64,000 nt of DNA from Rhipicephalus microplus. Taxonomy: Eukaryota; Arthropoda; Arachnida; Ixodida; Ixodidae. This document shows, piece after piece, positions 43,590 through 56,575 of the stretch; within the stretch, counting starts at the first letter, position 1, and the number at the start of each line of letters is the position of its first letter. Location: positions 21,488,501-21,552,500 of the forward strand of contig NC_134704.1 in assembly GCF_043290135.1 (NCBI RefSeq). The letters run 5' to 3'. The translations under genes were made by a program, and so were the position numbers. Under the pieces are notes generated by a model. It saw only the letters and a list, made by a program, of their open reading frames with translations. It was not told the origin of the DNA and made no database searches.

Positions 43590-45893
43590 TTGGGAAGAAA
43601 TGCTACGTGCTTAGAACCAATGTTCGGCGAACCATAGTACTATGTTCTCTCCTATGTGAGAGCAATAGGCAGCCCCAGTTTCAATAGAAGAAGACAGCTT
43701 CTAGAGACAGTGCAACGTAACAAGACAAAAAATATTTGTTTAGAAAAAGTGTTTAATGATTTCGTACTTGGTGCTCTGCTGTGGGATAGCATAATGCCGT
43801 CCTGAGAAACTGTCTGAAATTAACGTGGAAGTGTGTTGACAGAAAGTGTTGCGTGATTTCGAGTACTTTGTACCCAAATTTGGAAGAGCAGTGAGCCATC
43901 CTGGTTACACCGTAATGAATTACATTCAAACCAACTGTTAAAGTATTGTGTTTAAAAAAACGTTCTTTGATTTCGAGTACTGCGTACTCAGCCAAGTGTT
44001 CGAAAATGTTCAACGATTTAGAATACATCGTATTCCACTACGGAAAAAAAGTGAGCCATCTCAGACAATGTATGAGAACTTGTGTTGAGTAAAAATAGTT
44101 AACGATTTAGAGTACATGGTCTCCCATTATTTGAGGGCATAACGGCGTCACGTGTGCCTCGCAATTGATGAGGCTTTGGCAACGCAACACGGGAACGTTC
44201 CGAGGCAACAACAGAACGTGTGTTTAGAAAAAAGTGGTCACCATTTAAAGTACTGGGTACTCTTCTATGGGAGAGCCTGAAGCTGTCCCGAGTACCTCAC
44301 ACTTGATAAGCCCCTGTTTGGAAAAAAAATTGTGTGTTTACAAAAAAATGTTTAACTATTTCGAGTGCTTGGTACTCAACTATGGGAGAGCAGTAAGCCG
44401 TCCCTAATTAGTACGTTACTTGTGTTTTGAAAATTTTCTTAACAATTTTGTGTACTTCATACTCAACTATGGGAGAGCACTGAGCCGTCCTGCTAAAGTA
44501 ATTCACATATATGAATTATGATGAAGCATTGACAAACCCTCCGAAGCAACCCTTACACAACCACCCCCACGTTACTTGTGTTCAGAAAAATTTATCGTCA
44601 CAAACGTCAATAATATTCAACAGAACATTTTCTTCTTAGACATACACTAACGATGATGACAAAACAGACGTTACTTGTATGCTCAGACAAAGCAGTGAAC
44701 GATTTATAGCACTTGATATTGTACTATGGGAGAGCATATAGCCTTCCCGTGGGCGTACCTATGGGTTACTTGTTTGAGAGAATTTTATTTCCAGATATAT
44801 CTTACATAGCTTATGTGCATACAAGAAGATGGACAATGATGATCATGCGTATGTACGGTGCAAGCTGTTATATACAGGGAAAATACTTATTTACGTATGC
44901 AGTGATGTACATTGCAAAAATTGTACAAGGACCCATGCGTTACTGTGTTTTTAGAAAAAAAAATGTGGTTAAAAATTTAGAGTACTAGGTACTCTACGTT
45001 GGAAGAGCTGAAAGTTGTCCCTCGCACACTGCAGAGTTTCTGGTAACTTGTGTTTAGAAAAACTTGTGAACGATTTAGAGTACTTGGTACTCTACTAGGG
45101 GAGAGCACTAGGCCGTTCCGTGGGTCTGTTATACACAAAGAACTGTGTGTTTAGAAAAAAAATTGCCCGCAGCTTCCCTCGGGGGAACACTGAGGAGGAT
45201 GCGGAGCATATAATTGGTTAACGGGGTGTTAAAGTGCGACTTACTTGGGTCGATGGCTAAATTGGTTAACGTGGTTGTGAAATGGGGTGTTAAATTGCGA
45301 CTTACTTGGGTCGATGGCTAAATTGGTTAACGTGGTTGTAGGAGGGGGTGTTAAATGAGTGAACACGTACACACGTATGCGAAAGGGCGGCGCTGGTCGA
45401 AGGGACGTCGATCATTGTGTTTGTGGATTCGTTGGAATTCATTTCACCGCGACCTTGGACGTCGACGCGCCGTACAAACCAACCGACGAGCGGCAACTGA
45501 GCGAGCGAGCGCCGACCTTGAGTATATATACAGCTCGACGGCGCATGCACTGTCAGCTGTTGAATGTTCTCGAAGCGCGACGCCACATGCGCGTCCACTG
45601 GAGAATCAGGAGAATTGTAGATGTCGAACGCGGTGTGTAGAGGAGGAAGGGTGCACAGATGGTGGAGGAGTGAAGCACGCGCGGTGTGTAGAGGAGGAAG
45701 GGATGCACAGATGGTGGAAGAGTGGGCGACGGCGCGACGGTGCATGCGCGCGCGTCAGCTGTCGAATGTTCGAGAAGCGGTGCGGACGGCGCACTACAAG
45801 GCGCGAGTATAAGATGCTTCCGCATCTAAAAATGTTTAATGATTTCGAGTACTTCATACTCTACTATGGGAGAGCACTGAGCCGTCCCGCTAG
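43590..45893 (+). repeat. Degenerate tandem array with a conserved hairpin (about 13 units)
   Basis: Each unit carries the core 'gtgtttagaaaaaa..gtttaacgattt', then GAGTACTTGGTACTC, then 'tactatgggagagcactgagccgtcc'. Hairpin centres lie near 43765, 43865, 43982, 44030, 44115, 44255, 44370, 44456, 44715, 44985, 45087 and 45853, with a weaker first unit near 43640. Spacing is irregular (48-270 bp). The hairpin arms are preserved more often than expected from the decay of the spacers. The last unit is split by the TIR element at about 45160-45828. No protein is encoded. Confidence 0.85.
45160..45828. mobile_element. TIR element with two internal tandem duplications
   Basis: 'gaggatgcggagcat' near the left end and 'atgcttccgcatct' at the right end are inverted copies. 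The insertion separates 'gtgtttagaaaaaaaa' from 'aaaaatgtttaatgatttcgagtac', the two halves of a unit of the surrounding array. Inside are a ~66-bp tandem duplication (around 'ttacttgggtcgatggctaa', 45240-45330) and a ~53-bp one (around 'gtgtagaggaggaagg', 45630-45725). 'agtatatata' at 45522-45531 is TATA-like. The 202-aa plus frame (45355-45963) crosses the right boundary into the array and so is not a gene. Confidence 0.7.
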
Positions 45894-46640
45894 CAGTGAT
45901 AAATTGATGTTGACAAATTGTTTCAGTCGATTCAGACTCACAGCCCAGTCGGAATTGAAATAGCTCTGTTAAATCATCAAATGTCTGTTCGAACACCATA
46001 GTCTACCCATGTACTTTCAGCCCTGTTTAAGTCTGTACGCTCTTGTACATTTAGAGCTATTTTGCGCAACTAGAAAAGAGATTTGCATTCCACTCATAGC
46101 GAGTATCCTTTAAGCGAGTATGCTTGCCACGCATAAACCAACGGCACAAGGAGAAATTAAGTGCTGAGAACTTTCAGGGACTCGCTTGCTGGATTCCGTG
46201 CCGACCGTTTGTGCCCTCGCGATCTCCGACGTCAGCGTAGCTCTGGCACACTGAACTCGCCCTACGCCATCTCCTGACGCCGATCTCTGACGACAGCGCA
46301 GCTCTGACCTTCTGGACTTGCTCTGTATACGCCATCTCCTGACGCTGACAAGAGCTCTCGCAAGTGGTGCCCCATCCTCGGACATCTGTGACCGTGTTTC
46401 CATCTTTCCTATCTCTCCTATCCCCTCGATATGTCCTCGCTCGCTGGCCTAGCGCATCTCTCTTTCACAATACCTTTACTTCTATCCTTTTAATCACTCC
46501 TTACCCCCATCCCTTGTGAGCTACTGTTAGGTATCGCACCCTGATGCAGAAAGTTACGGGACTCACTTTTCTCTTCTTTTCCCTCTCTTAGAATCACTTC
46601 TGAAAGTCCGGCCTCATGGTAGCGCTAAAGAAAAAAAATT
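45894..46640. other. Unannotated spacer with a local repeat
   Basis: 'acgccatctcctgacgc' occurs at about 46264 and 46329 with similar surroundings ('gacagcgcagctctgacc' / 'gtcagcgtagctctggc'), a degenerate ~65-bp tandem duplication. No gene supported. Confidence 0.5.
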
Positions 46641-46744
46641 GCCAGATCCCACGTACAGTGGGAATCGCTGATTTGCGAAGCAAAAATGAGAAATGTTGAT
46701 ATGTCTCTTTAAAATCGGGACAAAGTTACGAGGTGGAGGTAAAT

Positions 46745-48110
46745 GATGCCGTACATGACTTCCGTGTCATGATTATCATGTTTGGATGTGTCGTTTACTT
46801 TCGTCATCTATTCACGTCACGTGATAGCATATTTAGTATATGTGGAGCTAGCGAAACAGCCGCAAGCACATCACTAAGGGCCCAATATACTCCAATGTAG
46901 CATTGACGCGCGCGCAAGCTGGGCACAGCGGCGCTACGTTAGGAAACTTCGAGCACTCTATAATCTGACGCCAGGCGCGACAAGTGTCTGCCGGCGCGGC
47001 CAGACTTCAAACCGGCGTGAAATGCGACATGCCGCATTTCGCGCTGACGCGTTACTCAGACATCACTGCGTCTTCCTCTTTTGGTGACGGAGAGACACCA
47101 GACGCGCTGAAACGCGCATGCGTCAAAGCAACGCAGCGCGGCGCGTGTCTGCGAGTATACGGCAGGACCGGCGCCTGGCGTGGCAACGCCGGCGTGACGC
47201 GACGAAATGAGCGCCGGCGAGCACGCACACCGCGTCACGTCGAAATGTATTGGCGCCTTGACTGCGGCATGTGGTCATGTTCTCACATGACACACATCTC
47301 ATCATTATCATGTTTGCACCAGTCACATACCTTCGTCATCCATTGGTATCACGTAATGTCAAATTTGGCATTTGTGAAGCTTGCGAAATGGCCACGAGCG
47401 CATCATCAGTGTGGCATGTAGTCATGTTGTGACATGACGTGCATCTCATGCTTATCATGTTTGCACCAGTATCATGCCTTCGTCATTCATTCACGTCCCG
47501 TTATACCAAGCTTGGTATAAGTGAAGCTAGCGAAACCACCACCTGCGCATCATGAGCGTGGCATGTATACATGTTGTTACGTGACACGCATCTCATGCTT
47601 ATAATGTTCGCACTAGTACCATGCCTTCGTCATCCATCACGTCCCGTTATACCAAGTTTGGTATAAGTGAAGCTAGCGAGACGGCCGCCTAGCATCATGA
47701 GCGTGGCATGTAGCCATGTTGTTACATGACACGCACCTCATGATTATCATGTTTGCAGCAGTTACATACCTTCGTTATCTATTTACGTACTGTAGTACCA
47801 AATTAGGTATATGTGACGCTAGCGAAACGACCGTGAGCGCATCATGAGCGTGACATGTAGTCATGTTGTTACATGAGACGCATGTCATGATTTTCTTGTT
47901 AGGGTCTGTTGCTTGTGTTCGCCATGCAATCATGTCATACCAAAGTAGTTTAGCAACATGTCATGTGAACGAGACCACCGCAAGAGTAGTAGGACCAAGA
48001 AATGTAAGTCATAACATTCATGATATACATGTCGTGATTTTCATGTTATGACTAGTCAAATGTGTTCTTCATACAGTCATGTTATGCCATACCAAGTTTG
48101 GTATCGATAC
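46745..48110 (+). repeat. Seven ~147-bp tandem units with a conserved palindrome
   Basis: Units share 'gcatgtagtcatgttgttacatgac', 'tcatgattatcatgtttgca', 'ccttcgtcatccattcacgt', a palindrome of the form ATACCAAGCTTGGTAT and 'gtgaagctagcgaaacggcc'. Palindromes start at 46824, 47356, 47503, 47649, 47795, 47937 (decayed) and 48089, so the intervals are 147, 146, 146, 142 and 152 bp, apart from the first interval, which contains the 386-bp insert. The unit at 47503 is a perfect 16-nt palindrome. Confidence 0.88.
46880..47262. mobile_element. GC-rich MITE-like insertion inside the 147-bp array
   Basis: Breaks one array unit: the sequence before it matches '...gcacatca' and the sequence after it resumes 'gcggcatgtggtcatg'. 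It is much more GC-rich than the host array. The ends 'aagggcccaatatact' and, reverse-complemented, 'caaggcgccaatacat' look like short terminal inverted repeats. No transposase. The frame 46984-47421 crosses the boundary and is not a gene. Confidence 0.65.
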
Positions 48111-48159
48111 CATTATTGAAACGGCCAGGAAAACTAAAAGTCGTAGGCAGCTCGACAGG

Positions 48160-48269
<110 letters not shown>

Positions 48270-48312
48270 CGCTCAAAGTCGCCGAAGTTTGCTAAGAAGT
48301 GCTTCGCACTTA

Positions 48313-51300
48313 AAATAGCTCTAAACTGACCTCACTCACACCCATAAAAGCCATTGACGTGCAGGTATCGCGATGCACAGGCGCCATTTCTTGAGGTTTC
48401 CTTGCGGGAGAATGAGGACAGAGCTTTATCGAACGAGCTCGCGAATGACAAAATCTCCAATGAAAAAAAAACAATGTCATTGCCGAATAAGCCACCGCGG
48501 CATACATCTGAGGCGGGCGCCACTCAAAAAGCGGAATTCGCTCGTGGATAGTTTGCCGGCCATCCCTTCATAGCACTCGCGCACTTTCTCGAGCATCGTC
48601 GGCGGATGCCGCACGCCGAAGGAGGTTGTAATTCTGTTATAGCGCTGGGAGAAATCGTAGCTGTTCCCCCTTGTCTCCTCATGAGTGGTTTCTTTGGTGT
48701 TGCTGATATTCATGTGACAGAGGTCGTCTCGAAAGTGGGACCACAGGAAAGAGAGAAAGAGACATGACGGTGAAGGAGTGATTTCTAGGTATTTTACGAG
48801 CGGTCGTTTCTTGAGAGTGCGTGCTTGTGTGCGCTCGTATCTCTCGTACGTGAGCAAAAAAGCGAGCCGTATAGGATTGAGGATCGCAGTGTAGCGCAAG
48901 CGTGCCTGTCATCTTCGTCGGTTCGTGTCGTAGTTGCGATTCTCGCTGCCACCTTTGTGCACCGGTTCTAGGCATATAGGATTGGAGAGTGCTTCGCAAG
49001 GCCTTCGAATGCCTTCTTTTTTTTTTTCGAGAGCGTTCCCCGTCAGAGAACGGCGAGTGAATTCGTAAATACGCTTCTTGGGCGACTCTCAGGAACGACA
49101 CACCGCCGACGCCACGGAGGCGACCTCATCATCTGAGCAAGACGCAAAAAAACAAAGTGCGTCGCGTGGAAGGCAGAGTCTGTGTGGCGGTAGTCTTAAA
49201 ACGAGCGGCAGTATAGCGTGCCTGTTTTCTCTCTTATTTTTTTTTCTCCGGTGTAGAGGTGCGCGTCTTTGAGATCGAGCAATGCACGCGGGTGAAGACC
49301 GTTTCATACGTAGCATCGCACGAGAGCTCAAGTTAAACGACCCGAAACGTTATACGGACTCCCGATGGATGAAACGTCAAGACGACGCTCCACGAAGTAA
49401 GAATAAAAGAGAACTGATGCCTTCGTAAGAAATGGACGGGAAAAAGAAGGCGTTCTGGAAGGAACGGGATTAGAAAGTCTCGCGGATGATATATTTTTCT
49501 ACCTTCAACGATATGTGCGCTCGCTTTAATTGAGAATCTCATTTCTTTTCTCTTTTCCTTACGACATCTATAGCGTAGGAGACGTATTCGGCTGAAAGTA
49601 TGTTTCTTCCAGTTCAACGCGCGTCATGCTTAACGCTTGTTTGTTACACAGAAAGTGCCTGTACGGGTTTTTAAAAACGTCATTGTATTCACATCTAACT
49701 CGATCGTTGTATCGTCGTGTTTTGTTTCTCCTGTTTATAAAAAAAAAACAAAAAAGAAGACCGCGCTGCTAGTCTGGTAAGAATACCAGCAGAAATACAA
49801 ACTCGTTTCAGGCACCGTGAGCGAACGGATGTTTAAGTGACGGCGACTAGTAGCTTTACGACGCTCTCAACTAAAATCTACCTAAACACGCAACACAAAA
49901 GCTTTTCTCTGTAAAGCTACCGAAGACAAATGGGCATTTCCATTTAAGTATACGAGTCGTAACGAAATTTTCGGTGGGCTTCACCGGTAATCGCTTTGGA
50001 ACAGTCTCCGTGTATTTCTTCGAGGATATCGAGGCCCCCATTTCGACGCCAGCAATTTCACCATGTGTCGTAACATCTGGCTCGGAGCTTTATATCGAAA
50101 ATAATCATTTCTAGAGTCATTTTTAACGCGATATTAAAAAAAAGCTTCTGTTCTTCGGCAATTGATATGCGCTATTTCTTTATTTGTTTTTTTTTCAAGT
50201 CTGGCGACAATGCCCCGATGCTTTGATATCAGTGTCGGAAGCGTACAGGTTTCGAACCTTCAGTATTTAAGGATCAAAGCGCGGAAGAAAAAATAAAATA
50301 ACGTACAGGCAACGTGGACGGCTGGGCGTAAGCATATCCGGCATGTATTGTTCTTTTGGCTCCGTGCTTGAGATGGGTTAAGACATCGCGCCTCTGCTAC
50401 TCGTTACACATCGAGGGACGTGTAGCGATAAAAGATGAGTATATGGAATGACAGGGCCTGAGATAAAGGCTAGAAAGAGAAGTTTGCTCGCTTCGGCGCT
50501 TGTCTTTGACGAGTGAAGCTGTCATAGATGGAGAGCGATAGCAGCGTTTCGGCTGTCGTGGTGTTTCTAACGAGCCTGCCACCCATTCGACACTGGCTTC
50601 TGGCAACCATCCAGCAGTCCCCGCCACAGCTGTGGGCCGTTACCGCGCGAATCTGGGGATAATTTAAGTCCCCGGTCTCGTTTTCCTTTCCGTGCAGTCG
50701 GCCAAGATTTGTAGCAGAGCGACGGGGAGTAAGGAGACGTGGCAAGCGCGACGAAGGCCTAGTGGAGTGGACGGGAAGATGTATAGTCTCCGAGCTAAGA
50801 ACATGTGAACCCCTCGCCCGCTCTCCATCTTCGTCGTGCTTTTGGATGGCACTTAGCGATGCCACTTAGCGACCCCGCTGCAAAGCCCGATATGGATTGA
50901 TGATGAAACGGTTGTTGGCCTCTTGAGGCAGTGTAAGAACCGCGGAGAGGAGGTTCTGAGACATGAGAATGGCGGACGAGTGATCCGTTTCTCAATGGTC
51001 TCGCCTCTTGTCGGAAGTCAAAGGCGACTGTGTCATGTCAGCTCCTCAGTGGTTGATTGTTTGAGCAGCCGCTATGCTTCTCTTTTTCTCTCTCCATTTC
51101 TTTTGTTACTTTGAGACTGCGCGCACTATTGGAAGGCCTATAAGCGTTGCGTCGAAGGTGGTCCGCCTACCACCGTAATGCCAGCGCTGTGCTTTTGAAG
51201 AGCCTTTGGTCTATGCCTAACCAACGAATATATGGACGAAGGAGTAATACCTAAAAATAGAAGTATTGTGCTTGATCGCGCTCCTTCTTAATGCATGCAA

Positions 51301-53914
51301 TATTGAGATGAGTTGACTGTTTGAAAAGTTCGCTGCCTAACGTTACGTTAAGAACGTTGTGAAGGTTACGTCTGGTTCAATTGTGCCATCCGTTTCGTCT
51401 TTTTTTTTTCTTCGGAGAATTTCCATATTGTAATAAAGTAAAACAAATGGTGTGAAATGGTACACACGCTTTCAATTTGATGAAGTACTATTACATAAAG
51501 GACAATATTCAACTTTAACGTGAAGGGAGGCAAGAAGGAAGCACACAAAGCCAGGGGAATTAACAAAGAAAGCGTATGGTTCACTACACGACACTGAATA
51601 TTTGGAAAGAATGAAAAAAAAAAAACTAAGGCAGACTAAGGCTAGTGGTGCAGAGCCCGAAGGGAGCTGGAAAGCCTTCTATGTTTGTTTTTTCGTTAAT
51701 TCCTTCTTTCTTTTTGTATTTTTATTTTTTCTTGTTTTTCATTTATGTCTTTCTTGTTACTTTTCGTCTTTTTTTTTTCTTGCTATCTGTATGCACGATT
51801 TCATTTGAAGTGAATTGCACTTAACGTCGTCATCTAGGCTCTCAAAGAATAAGGAGAAAGAAGACTTTTCTTTGGACCGAGCGCGTGATGACATGTCTAT
51901 GTCATATGTTTTTCTATGCTATATGTATTTTCCCTTGATCTCTCTCATTAGTTTGAAAACGTGAGATGACAAATTAACAGTATTTCGTTAGAACTGCCTG
52001 GCTCTTTGCCGATCCCCCAGCGTGGGTGTGTGCCACAGTTCCCAGGATCTTCCTTCCTTCCTATGCCTTATGCTATTTTACTTGCGTTGCACCAAGCGAC
52101 AGCGTCAGCATACAACAGCCTGAAAAAGAAGGCACACAGCACTCAAACCATTCTATGGTTAGAGAGTAACACCTTGTGCCTCTTTGCTTCGTGTCTGTGA
52201 TCCTCCCGCGCTCGCAGTTCGCTGAACAATTATGAATTACCAACTAGCCCACCTTTCCATCCTATTGCAATGCTGCTCATGCCTACACTCCGCAACCACT
52301 CTATGGGTAGAGTGCAACTGCTTACCGAAAAAAAAAAGGGGGGGGGGGGGAACTCTCGATTTACCACCATCCAGCGCCAAGAAACACACGCGACCGTGAG
52401 CTGCCCACGAAGCGGGTGGCCTTCAACGTATTTCTGCAGCCGTGCTCGATGCCGGTCGAAAACGTAGAAAAGGAGCGTGAGCGGCGTGCGGTCATTAAGT
52501 AGGTCACTTGGGCATTTTTTTTTCTCCGTTTACTGTCGCGCCCTCCCAGCAACCTGCAGTGCGCACGCTACGCGAAGCGCCCTTGTTTCTCTCTCACCCT
52601 CTTCTTTGAGACGGGAGTGACGAGGAGGAGGGGACCTGCGACGCATCGACGAGCAGACAACAAAAACACGCGGCGCCCGTGAGAAAGAAGGGTGCTTCAC
52701 TGCAGCGCTTTGAAGCATGAAGCGGCTGCCGCTCTCTGCATGGCAGTGCGCGATTCGGGCGCAAGCGCTCTGTATAGTCTGGATCGCGCGTCCGGGCGGG
52801 ACACGGGGGAAAGAGACTCTTGCCGCTAGTGGCTGCGTCTGGCCTTCGATCCAGTTGAACGGCTGGATATTGTCCGCAGTAGCGCAACTCTCTTTCCATC
52901 GCTGCCACTGCCGCGTGGTTTTTACCTGCGTCTTTCCATCACTCGATCTCATTCCTTTCTTTTTTTCACTTTGTCTTTGTTCGTTCGTGCTGCTACCTGA
53001 GACCATGTTTTATTTATCGTTCAACCCCCTCTTCCACTCTTTAGTCCATTTAACCAACATATAAAATGCTAGCGTGGCGCCGTCTGGTAGTCCGCACAGA
53101 ACGGGTTAATGCATTCTACTTTTCCCCTATTTTCTCGTTCTTGCGCAATCGTAGTACTGGTGGACGCGGTTTGTACAAAATGACTCGCAGAAAGCGCAGA
53201 GCGCGCCACGTACAACACAATCGATTTGCTCTTGCGACGGGCAGACATATTTATACCCTGGTTATAGTGTTGTTTCGAAGCCACTTATTCAAAAGAGATA
53301 CCTCTGTGTCGAAGGTACCGTATACACTAACCGGTGGTGCGTGAGGTGCTTTTAATCCAAAATTTCAAGGTAACAGCTGCATGTTTTCTGTTGGTTAACG
53401 TTAGGAGTGCTGCGTAACCGAGGAAACGTGTGACTGTAATAAACAGTGGTACGAAACTTTTTTTTGCTTCATTACACCTTTATGTTGGTCGTTGTACAAT
53501 GGTACATTTAGTAATCGTCCTCTTTAATAAATAAAAAAGTTAGTGTAGCTAGCACAAAAGGTGCAATGTCGAAGAAACAGCGGAGCTGGCGAGAATCTAT
53601 GTAGCTTTTTATTTTGCTTTTTTGCTAAGTTACGTTAATTTCCTCTTTTTCTTTCTTCATTTTTCATTCCTCTCTCCCTGTTTTTTTCTGTCGTTTTGTT
53701 CTGTTCATTTTTCTTTATTTTTTTTTCTTTCTACCGTTTCTTGCTTTCTCGTCTCTTACACTATTCGTCTTTTTCTTTCTCTGCTCTTCTTTATATCTAT
53801 TTTCTTTCTCAATCCTTCAATGTTATGCCTTACCTTCTCCTCTTCTCCCTTTACCTCCCTCACCATAGCGTCTGTTCTCATCAAAATCCCTTCCCTTTCC
53901 CATTCTGCTACACC
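48313..53914. other. Long unannotated spacer
   Basis: 5.6 kb without a convincing gene. Features seen: an A run then a G run at 52328-52350, pyrimidine-rich stretches at 51680-51780 and 53640-53880, and GC-richer patches at 48900-49250 and 52380-52920. Frames at 48477-49101 and 52530-53064 overlap on both strands and have no domain. A host exon could hide here but cannot be supported by eye. Confidence 0.4.
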
Positions 53915-54020
53915 ATGCTATACTATGCTATGCTATGTTATGCTATGCTATGCTATGCTATGCTATGCTATGCTATGCTATGCTGTGCTATGCTATGCTA
54001 CGCTATGCTATGCTATGCGA
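53915..54020. repeat. (TGCTA)n pentanucleotide microsatellite
   Basis: About 20 units with a few substitutions, for example 'tgtta', 'tgctg' and 'cgcta'. Confidence 0.95.
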
Positions 54021-54023
54021 TGA

Positions 54024-54125
54024 TGGCGTGTGTGGATAGCCAAGTTGTTAGGACACTCTTCTTCGGATTGAAAGTACGCGCGTTCAAATTCCGCATGCGA
54101 AATGATTTTGCTTTTTCTCGATCCG
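54024..54125 (+). other. tRNA-like SINE head
   Basis: 'tggatagccaagttgttagg' is A-box-like and 'gcgttcaaattccgc' matches a B box (gttcaaattcc). The next 'gaaatgattttgctttttct' resembles the T-rich body of a tRNA-headed repeat. It lies directly after the pentanucleotide repeat. The anticodon region is not recognisable, so not called a tRNA gene. Confidence 0.5.
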
Positions 54126-55104
<979 letters not shown>

Positions 55105-55286
55105 GATCCCGGCTGCGGCGGCTGCATTTCCGATGGAGGCGGAAATGTTGTAGGCCCGTGTAATAAGATTTGGGTGCACGTTAAAGAACCCCAGGTGGTC
55201 AAAATTTCCGGAGCCCTCCACTACCGCGTCTCTCATAATCATATGGTGGTTTTGGGACGTTAAACCGCACAAATCATCATCATCAT
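55105..55286 (+). mobile_element. Ruka SINE, 5'-truncated
   Basis: Starts abruptly at 'gatcccggctgcgg', inside the tRNA-derived B box, after a T run. The body is otherwise well preserved ('gatggaggcggaaatg', 'cacgttaaagaacccc', 'ctctcataatcatatgg') and ends in an atcatcatc tail. The A box is missing, so Pol III transcription from it is not expected. Confidence 0.92.
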
Positions 55287-55855
55287 TTAATTAGAGCGAT
55301 AGGTCAGCAGTAGGTGACACGACAGGTGACGTCCCCCATTGAGAATCAGGTGGACATATTTACACGCCTATACTCATTCTTTCATTTGCAGTCTCTCTTA
55401 AAGTTCCACAAAACTTAATGTTTTCGCTTATGCTTTTCAAATGCAGCGTTGTGAATTCTGTCCTCAAATATCTCCTTCATTATTTTGATTGGCTCACCTG
55501 ATGCACACTGCTCCCTGCTTAAGGTAGTTGTTTCTTCTCAGGAAGTACACCGAGTCATCATCGTCATCACCAGAATAGCAATTGTGGCACGAAGGGATTC
55601 ATTGGCCCGGAATTTAGGTAGGTTCCGGTATCACTTACATGTGGGATTCGTTCCCACACTCAATTTCGCAGTGCTCTTTCACTTGTCATCCGAACTGGCG
55701 GCCTCTTGATGATTCTAGTCAACGAAGGAAAACGATTAGGCCGAACGAGTTAGTAGGATGTATACTTAAAGGATGAGGTCATGGTTATCCACCATTAAAC
55801 CAAATTGCCGGGAAAACAAAACAAATAAGAACTTATTATTATTTTTACTATTTAC
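55287..55855. other. Unannotated spacer
   Basis: No supported feature. Confidence 0.45.
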
Positions 55856-56575
55856 AGTACCTTACAGAGCCCTCGAGGGGCATTGTGTAAGGGGGGCGGT
55901 ACAGATAATATGTTAGAAAAATATATATACATATATATCTACACATACATAGGCAAATATTGAATATAATAGGAAATGCAGTTCAACTTATGAACATGTA
56001 AGGAAAATACATACTAGAAAAGTGAGTTACAGCATGAGAAGGTGAAATACAAAAAAAATAATATGACAGTAACTACAACCTAGCAATAGTGCAAAAACAT
56101 CGGCAACAGTCCTATAAACACTGATGATTACGAAGATGCGATAGAGCACTTTTTGGTGCATAAGTATTTTTAAGAGTATGATAGAACTTTGTGTGGTCTT
56201 GTTCTGACTTAAGATCATCTGGCAAATCATTCCACAAACGAATAGCTCGTGGAAGAGCCGATTGGTTGAAAGCGTTAGTATTGCCGTACATGCGTGATAA
56301 CCTAAACGTGTTATGTAGCCTGCTCCATGTTCGATGTGCTAGATTAAGGTGAACAGATGGTATCATGCTGGTGTGGATGAGTTTGTGAAATAGTGATAAA
56401 AGTGAGATGTCGCGGCGAATTTTCAGTGGCTCGAGTGCAAGGCTATGTTTAATCTGTGTTACGCTGGACGGGTATAGCTGTGAATACGCGCTACGAATCG
56501 ACTAGCTCTGTTCTGTATACATTCTAACTTATCTGTCAACTCCAACACGTTAGCGCGAATTAGTGCTTCGCCATC
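55856..56575 (-). mobile_element. LINE 3' remnant with a frameshift
   Basis: On the minus strand an 84-aa frame (56366-56112) holds LPRAIRLWNDLPDDL, the conserved C-terminal block of CR1/L2/Jockey reverse transcriptase proteins. Upstream, in a different frame, 'LECIQNRASRF' (about 56525-56490) matches the LEKVQRMAARF block of the intact LINE, so one frameshift separates them near 56470. Downstream is a C-rich 3' UTR ('gtaccgccccccttacac') and an AT-rich end. It is 5'-truncated and inactive. Confidence 0.75.

Noticed and set aside
45355..45963. 202-aa plus frame
   Set aside because: Crosses from the TIR element into the neighbouring hairpin array and contains internal tandem duplications without a domain.
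46984..47421. 145-aa plus frame
   Set aside because: Starts in the GC-rich insert and ends inside the 147-bp array; no domain.
46745..48110. CRISPR-like regular repeats
   Set aside because: Units of about 147 bp are contiguous with no short-repeat/unique-spacer pattern, and the genome is eukaryotic.
52530..53064. Frames of 104-158 aa on both strands in a GC-richer patch (possible CpG-rich promoter or exon)
   Set aside because: Open on both strands at once, no conserved motif and no clear splice or promoter signals.
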